From: Anaerolineaceae bacterium UBA4781
GTDB taxonomy: Bacteria; Chloroflexota; Anaerolineae; Anaerolineales; Anaerolineaceae
Length of the DNA stretch: 32,928 bases
NCBI GenBank assembly: GCA_002403105.1
Contig: DHHD01000029.1
Span: 1-32,928 of the forward strand
Direction: 5' to 3'
Part shown: positions 31,969 to 32,928 of the stretch, piece after piece
Layout: the number at the start of each line of letters is the position of its first letter
How positions within the stretch are numbered: the stretch's first letter is position 1
Notes under the pieces: model-generated
Databases searched by the model: none
What the model was told of the DNA's origin: nothing
Seen by the model: only the letters and a program-made list of their open reading frames with translations
Made by a program: the position numbers and the translations under genes

Positions 31969-32928
31969 TTATTTGGCTTCTTCTTTTCCGCTCAGAATTC
32001 CATGTGTGAAACATGCAATGGAAGCTAGTTTATCAGCTTTATCAATGTTCATCAATTTCACGCCACGGGTTGCCCGACCGGATGAAGAAATATCCTTCAC
32101 CTTGAGGCGAATGATGATGCCATTGTGTGAGATGAGCGTCACCTCATCTTCTTTTTGCACCACACGGGCACTGGCGATCTTTCCGATCTTTTCCAACGCG
32201 TTCTTATCAATGGTCGAAACGCCCTGGGTTCCCCGACCCTGTGACCGGTATTCATCCAGATCAGTGCGTTTTCCAAAGCCCTTTTCAGTCACTACCAGCA
32301 GGGAAGCATCTTTTTCTACAACTGCCATGGAGGTGAGCATATCGCCATCTTTAAAGCGGATACCGATCACACCCCGGGCTGTGCGCCCCATGGGGCGAAT
32401 TTCTTCTTCCTTGAAACGCAGGGCTTGCCCATTGGCTGTCACCAGTATGATTTCATCTTTACCGCTGGTCATGGAGACCCAACGTAAATCATCTTTTTCA
32501 CCCAGCGTGATGGCGATCAAACCGGAAGTGCGCACGCTTTCAAATTCTTTCAATTCAACGCGTTTCATATAGCCTTGAATGGTGGCAAAGGTCAGGTATC
32601 CGGCAGTCTCAAAATCAGGAACAGCTACCGCAGCCGTGATGCTTTCTCCTTGTTCCATGGCGATCACATTCATCAACGAAGCGCCTTTATCCGTGCGCCC
32701 GCCTTCGGGAAGTTGGAATACTTTTTCGGAATATACTTTACCGCGATCCGAGAAGAACAACAGAGTATGCAGCGCCCGGCAAGGAATGAGCAGATCTATT
32801 TCATCTTCGTCTTTCATACCCTGCCCGATCACACCGCGCCCGCCACGCGCCTGGGTGCGGTAGACATCCGGTGAAACACGTTTAATGTATCCGCGGTTGG
32901 TGATGGTCACCAAAGCAGGCACATCCGA
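31969..32928 (-). CDS. gyrA: DNA gyrase subunit A, C-terminal part (5' end outside window)
   Basis: 319 codons plus a stop are visible in a frame open to the window edge. The region is the GyrA C-terminal beta-pinwheel, which wraps DNA. It begins ALVTITNRGYIKRV and has the GyrA-box-like QARGGRGV, followed by the repeating RG/RT-type blade signatures (RTDKGASL, GRTARGVIGI, GRGTQGVSTI, GRATRGVKLM). The GyrA box variant (QARGGRG versus QRRGGKG) favours GyrA over ParC. The tail is short (SGKEEAK). The catalytic breakage-reunion domain is missing because of the window edge, not a truncation. Confidence 0.92.
   Translation of the reverse strand, partial: SDVPALVTITNRGYIKRVSPDVYRTQARGGRGVIGQGMKDEDEIDLLIPCRALHTLLFFSDRGKVYSEKVFQLPEGGRTDKGASLMNVIAMEQGESITAAVAVPDFETAGYLTFATIQGYMKRVELKEFESVRTSGLIAITLGEKDDLRWVSMTSGKDEIILVTANGQALRFKEEEIRPMGRTARGVIGIRFKDGDMLTSMAVVEKDASLLVVTEKGFGKRTDLDEYRSQGRGTQGVSTIDKNALEKIGKIASARVVQKEDEVTLISHNGIIIRLKVKDISSSGRATRGVKLMNIDKADKLASIACFTHGILSGKEEAK

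Noticed and set aside
1..32928. CRISPR array, IS element, integrase, prophage or toxin-antitoxin pair
   Set aside because: No spaced direct repeats, transposase or recombinase motifs, or paired small genes of that kind were seen on either strand.

Overview
The window looks like a chromosomal segment of a moderately AT-rich, probably anaerobic bacterium. The best guess is Chloroflexota, class Anaerolineae. The pointers are a LysW-like zinc ribbon, a CUT1 sugar-binding lipoprotein with an acidic Glu/Val-rich linker, a GH13_18 sugar phosphorylase beside a GT4 glycosyltransferase, fused ECF ATPases, a fused FtcD, and a DUF2779 nuclease. Taxonomy is inferred from the style of the proteins only. 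No phage, transposase, IS element, CRISPR array or rRNA is visible.

Layout. 1-1443: the 3' end of a tRNA (probably Pro), a bidirectional terminator, an orphan lipoprotein and a 64-aa protein that is more than half lysine. 1509-9046 (minus): a six-gene carbohydrate operon, read as lacI, substrate-binding lipoprotein, two permeases, GT4 glycosyltransferase, GH13_18 phosphorylase. It is driven by a promoter whose spacer is filled by a LacI-type palindrome, with a second copy just downstream. No MsmK/UgpC-type ATPase is present, so one is presumably shared from elsewhere. 9190-10751 (minus): uraA behind a short leader ORF and an intrinsic terminator, which looks like an attenuation region. 10886-14892: a methyltransferase and an ECF S component on plus, facing ecfT and a double-ATPase ecfA gene on minus. 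14982-19746: a LysW-like mini-protein, a SprT-like metalloprotease, feoA-feoB with an apparently leaderless promoter and palindromic operator, and an atypical TrpRS.

19768-23557 (minus): a tight ftcD-capA-like-dcd cluster. 23647-27093 (minus): a DrrA-type ATPase with two ABC-2 permeases, closed by a terminator. 27184-27332: tRNA-Arg(CCU) with its own promoter and terminator. 27522-31966: a Cas4/RecB-like plus DEDDy-like nuclease (DUF2779), a patatin, a small acidic-tailed protein (minus), an Hsp20 and a monofunctional biotin-protein ligase. 31969 to the end (minus): the C-terminal part of gyrA.

The genes are mostly housekeeping and transport. The more unusual content is regulatory: the embedded LacI operator, the uraA leader and the leaderless feoA and birA starts. 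Several proteins also depart from their family: LysW without its C-terminal carrier Glu, the lysine-rich mini-protein, the binding-protein/CapA fusion, the KMGKS TrpRS, and the two-nuclease DUF2779 protein. I did not find a clear, wholly new defence or mobile system.
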